Part shown: piece after piece, positions 61,030-64,000 of the stretch
How positions within the stretch are numbered: position 1 is the first letter of the stretch
Layout of the letters: each line of letters opens with the position of its first letter
From: Physcia stellaris
Taxonomy: Eukaryota; Ascomycota; Lecanoromycetes; Caliciales; Physciaceae
Direction of reading: 5' to 3'
NCBI GenBank assembly: GCA_018902385.1
Contig: JABSSW010000054.1
Location: 1 to 64,000, forward strand
DNA length: 64,000 nucleotides
Program-made: the position numbers and the translations under genes
Notes under the pieces: generated by a model
Seen by the model: the letters and a program-made list of their open reading frames with translations, nothing else
Database searches by the model: none
Told to the model about the DNA's origin: nothing

Positions 61030-61570
61030 TGAAATGCATAACATTTTGTATTAGGCAGGCAGACTGGGTCTTCGTACTTCAACAAAAATGATATTTGAAA
61101 ATTGTAGCGTCGCAGGCCTTAGAACTGTTTGAGTTGGGCTGGTTGTATGTCCTGTAACTTGTTGAGTATCCCATGGTCTGGTAGTAAGTGGTGCTATGTT
61201 TTCTTCATGTAATCTTCATACCGTCTTCATGACGTTTTCACGTGCTTTGTGCCGAACACTAGTAAGCGTATAATCATATCAGATGTCTCGGTGGCGATGC
61301 ATGGGAGGCAGGATAGCACCACACCGGACCATAGGATAGCGCATGGGAGTCAAGTATTTTGTATTTTTGGATCTCTCATAACCAGACGTAATTACCCAAT
61401 TATGAATGAGTTTCTTGGGTGGGAAATAGTAACGTTGGAATCATAACATTTATGAACCCCTCGGAGCTATCTATGTGTAGTGCTCAATACTAGCTAAAGG
61501 ACATCCACGTGCGCCTTGACCCCCAGACCTCGTACCAGATGTGAGACTTAATCGCGAAACATTCAATATA
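61030..61570. other. Intergenic, no gene seen
   Basis: About 540 bp between the transposon stack and the 3' end of the cytochrome b561 gene. Nothing coding supported. Confidence 0.45.
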
Positions 61571-63221
61571 TCACGGATAAAGAGGCCGCGAAGGAGAGTA
61601 TGGCGGAGCAGGGCCCCCGTGACCAAGTGGAATGTCATTCTGATATTGTGGTGGAACATATGCGCTTTGAAAGTTTTGAGCTGCGGTTGTTTGGTACGGT
61701 GCTTTTCGCCGATCGCGGCGCATCTTCCATAAGAAGAGGGCTGACAGTAAAAGGGCAACGAACAGGATGATCAGACTGTAGCTGATCACTCGTCCACGGG
61801 GGGCCGAGGCAAACGAAAACCCACTGCGCTGTACTTTAGTATTCCCAACTTTGTCGGTAGGGTAAGAAACTTGTCAAATACTCACATGCCGCCATTCACG
61901 ATCCCTATAAGGATCACCCCAGGTCCCAGAATACGATGAACCTTTGATATTAATGAAGGGTGTGGCGTCTTCTTGTACAATATCCAGTGATGGGTTGAAC
62001 CTAGGACTGCTTGCACCAACAACAATACCAGAGCCAAGAGGCCAATGACCTGATGGGCGGAGTTATAATGTTTGGACTGAAATGAATATCAGCCCAGCCT
62101 ACTTTGGCATCCTTTCCAGATACTTACCCTGTTATACATCTGGCTTATGTTCAAGCCATTGCCGATTCCTATGATGGCACCCACGAGTCCAATTGCCTGG
62201 GCTACCCAATGCCACCTGACACTGCCCTGTAGTCGCAAGTACGCGGCTCCGAAAGGGAAGACGACAACGAAGACACATGCCATGATGAATGCATGCGCAG
62301 AGCTGCCATAGTCGTGGTCATCGTACACTCCCCCATTGGCTGTCGCATTGTCGGATTTCGAGATATCTACAGGGAAATCTGCGGGATCGCCATTTGAAGC
62401 CTGCAAATTCATTGTGAATCTACCATATTCTGCATGTCTCCTGAGGCCCGCGTCTTTCGCATTGGAACTAAGGTCCGCGTCATCTGGACCCACTGCATAT
62501 ATGAACGACGAGTTGGTAGAGTTGAGGTCCACTGATCTATGTAATATTTCGGAGTCAGCATTCAAGACGGATTTTCTAAGCGAGTCGCTCCTACGACATG
62601 TGTTGCAACTCACCCTCCGTTCCAGCTGGCGATATTATTGCAAACCCCTTGCGCTACCGCGACGCCGTTGAAAATGCCTGTGCCATTACGAAGTGTACAA
62701 TCTATGTCCTTAGAATAACTTGGCTCGGAGTGACCCGTAGCAATTCGAGGGCTGAAGGTGACATCTGCGGCTGTTATCAGCAAGCGTTCAGCGAAAGCTA
62801 TTCCTAGTAACCATCCTACTTTTACCGTCATGGGTAGGGTAGATGACAAACATCAAGGCCCCCTTCATATGCTCCCCGAACCCGACCGCTGCCCACAGAT
62901 TCAGTACTCGATTCCCCACTACTCCAAGAATGGCATACCTGTCCATTGATTCGAAGTAGGACCGCTGAGGTAAAAGAACAGTTCGTTGGGTTTGGCGTCG
63001 TGGGTGTTTACCGCGAAGGTAAGATTGTAGCTATCGTCATCTTGTCCCAGCTTGGAAACGAAGACTGCAGCCTGTTCATTTTGAGCCTGGATGAGGGTAG
63101 TGAATGGTAAAAGTACTGCCCATTGTCAGCAACGCACGTTATGCCGTCGCGGCGTCGACTGGTATGGTGGAGATTCACGCGTGAGAAGTACGCCAAGGAA
63201 CGCGTTTTTGGAACCCATCAT
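61571..63221 (-). CDS. Secreted-side DOMON plus cytochrome b561 membrane protein
   Basis: Seven exons on the minus strand: 63221-63179, 63115-62939, 62888-62826, 62764-62614, 62536-62128, 62076-61886 and 61823-61571, all in phase, with introns of 50-77 nt and about 428 aa. A signal peptide (MMGSKNAFLGVLLTLLLPF...) is followed by a DOMON domain (about residues 26-200) with the VGFGEHMKGALMFV core, whose Met is the expected heme ligand, and a later RRHAEYGRF His. A cytochrome b561 region (about residues 220-360) of helical segments has histidines in the contexts SSAHAF, RWHW, NSAHQVIG, STHHW and KVHR. The choice of acceptor at 62077 rather than 62050 adds the NSAHQVIG histidine and is therefore preferred. 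A final helix and cytosolic tail follow. The family moves electrons across membranes to heme or metal acceptors. It lies in tandem with an NADPH oxidase. Confidence 0.88.
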
Positions 63222-63654
63222 TGTTCTCCTCTCACTCAATCTCGACAGCGTTCGAGGAATGTTGCCTAGACTCTTTCCATGCGCATTATGGAGCCCGCTG
63301 TAAATAACCGCGAAACCCGTGGCTTACACGCGGCCCCCTGCTGTTATCTAGGCGTCTCCTGAAACGTAAGCCATCCCGGGTTGCGACCTTTTCCAGCCAC
63401 GTTCAGCGGATGCCGACGTCCGTAGACGACAATTTTACTATCTAAAGCTTGTCTGTTGAACCGGGTTCTGAATTGCGAAGGTCACCTCACCTACAGGCAG
63501 AATGTCGACTAAATGAATCCAAAATGTCATAAGCTGCGCTATATAACAAGACAGAAAATGGTATCATGACCCAGGTCCCCTACTGGGTTGTAAATGCAAT
63601 CAAGCAACGCTGACATCGTTCAAAACTCTGTCCCACCAACCGCCCCGTACGCAT
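63222..63654. promoter_or_regulatory. Spacer between the NADPH oxidase stop and the b561 start
   Basis: 433 bp, likely the promoter of the b561 gene and the 3' UTR of the oxidase, both minus strand. No motif claimed. Confidence 0.45.
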
Positions 63655-64000
63655 CTAGAAATGCTCCTTCCAGAACCTAAATCTGACATCCCTACTCGTC
63701 ACTGACTTCGTAGCATCTCGAATATCTCTTGCTGCCGCATTAGGTCCGCAGAAGTAAACTCCAACGTCGGTGCTCAAGCTTCCATCAAGACCTCCCATGT
63801 ACGTCCCATTCATGATGCCATCCTTCATGCCCCTGAACAGCCGCTTGAAGTCGGGTCGCCCGAAGTTTGTTCTTGTCTTCAATTCTGTCAAAGGGTCAAC
63901 TTGCGACCCGACGCTGTTGAGCTGGATATTTGCGATCGTGTCAACATCGAGGCGTTGCGTGAGGTAGATGTGGATTCGCAAGAATTCGGGAGCAGAAGCA
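63655..64000 (-). CDS. NADPH oxidase C-terminal end, gene continues past the right edge
   Basis: The last 115 codons of a NOX/ferric-reductase family protein; the frame is open to the window edge. Typical features: EFLRIHIYLTQR, DPLTELKTRTNFGRPDFKRLF, the NADPH-binding VGVYFCGPN motif, and the terminal FWKEHF tail shared by fungal NOX catalytic subunits. The TELKTRTNFGRPD and PNAAARDI contexts look nearer to NoxA than to NoxB, but the assignment is tentative. The enzyme makes superoxide outside the membrane and supports hyphal differentiation, fruiting and infection. The missing N-terminal part would hold the heme-binding helices and FAD domain. Confidence 0.9.
   Translation of the reverse strand, partial: ASAPEFLRIHIYLTQRLDVDTIANIQLNSVGSQVDPLTELKTRTNFGRPDFKRLFRGMKDGIMNGTYMGGLDGSLSTDVGVYFCGPNAAARDIRDATKSVTSRDVRFRFWKEHF

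Overview
The window looks like a chromosome arm segment of a filamentous ascomycete. Evidence for this: short introns (about 50-80 nt) with GT...AG ends and CTAAC/CTGAC branch sites, typical mould genes (NUP2-type nucleoporin, SPA2, Nit2-type amidase, fungal rhodopsin-like protein, DOMON-cytochrome b561, NADPH oxidase), and transposon graveyards that look hypermutated by a RIP-like process. Several proteins resemble ones I associate with Leotiomycetes (Helotiales), but that placement is inference.

Layout. 1-6446: fossil Gypsy element entering from the left edge. 6447-10641: AT-rich relic DNA without intact genes. 10642-15755: fossil Copia element A (plus strand) with 144-bp LTRs and a GAGTT target duplication. 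15756-16658: a short host stretch that turns abruptly GC-rich. 16659-21906: fossil Copia element B (minus strand) with 153-bp LTRs and a CTTTG target duplication; it splits a GC-rich host locus that resumes at 21907. 21969-27140: GC-normal gene debris: a conserved hypothetical gene with one internal stop, a helicase/zinc-knuckle remnant, a small gene with a duplicated exon-intron unit, and a lightly mutated Copia integrase fragment. 29501-54672: the healthy gene-rich core, with rhodopsin-like protein, an RRM-like protein, a Ser/Pro-rich protein, a very long MFS transporter, Nit2-type amidase, a C2H2 protein, a 100-bp-period tandem repeat, NUP2, SPA2 and a small secreted protein. 56071-57760: a broken gene with an N-terminus like DUF6589 proteins. 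57915-61029: three nested DNA-transposon-like inverted-repeat elements. 61571-64000: a seven-exon DOMON-cytochrome b561 gene beside the 3' end of an NADPH oxidase gene.

The strongest unusual signal is the mutation pattern of the AT-rich blocks. Cytosine survives almost only before A or G, while CpC and CpT (and ApG, GpG on the other strand) are nearly absent. LTR pairs and a heavily versus lightly mutated Copia pair inside the same window show the same C-to-T preference at CpC/CpT. This differs from canonical CpA-directed RIP and would be under-called by standard RIP indices. Second is a degenerate five-unit tandem repeat of about 100 bp at 42546-43042 that looks protein-coding. Third is the nested inverted-repeat stack at 57.9-61.0 kb, whose innermost member keeps 44-bp terminal inverted repeats and a perfect 8-bp target duplication.

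Splice models below were derived by eye from reading frames and splice signals; no transcript data were available.
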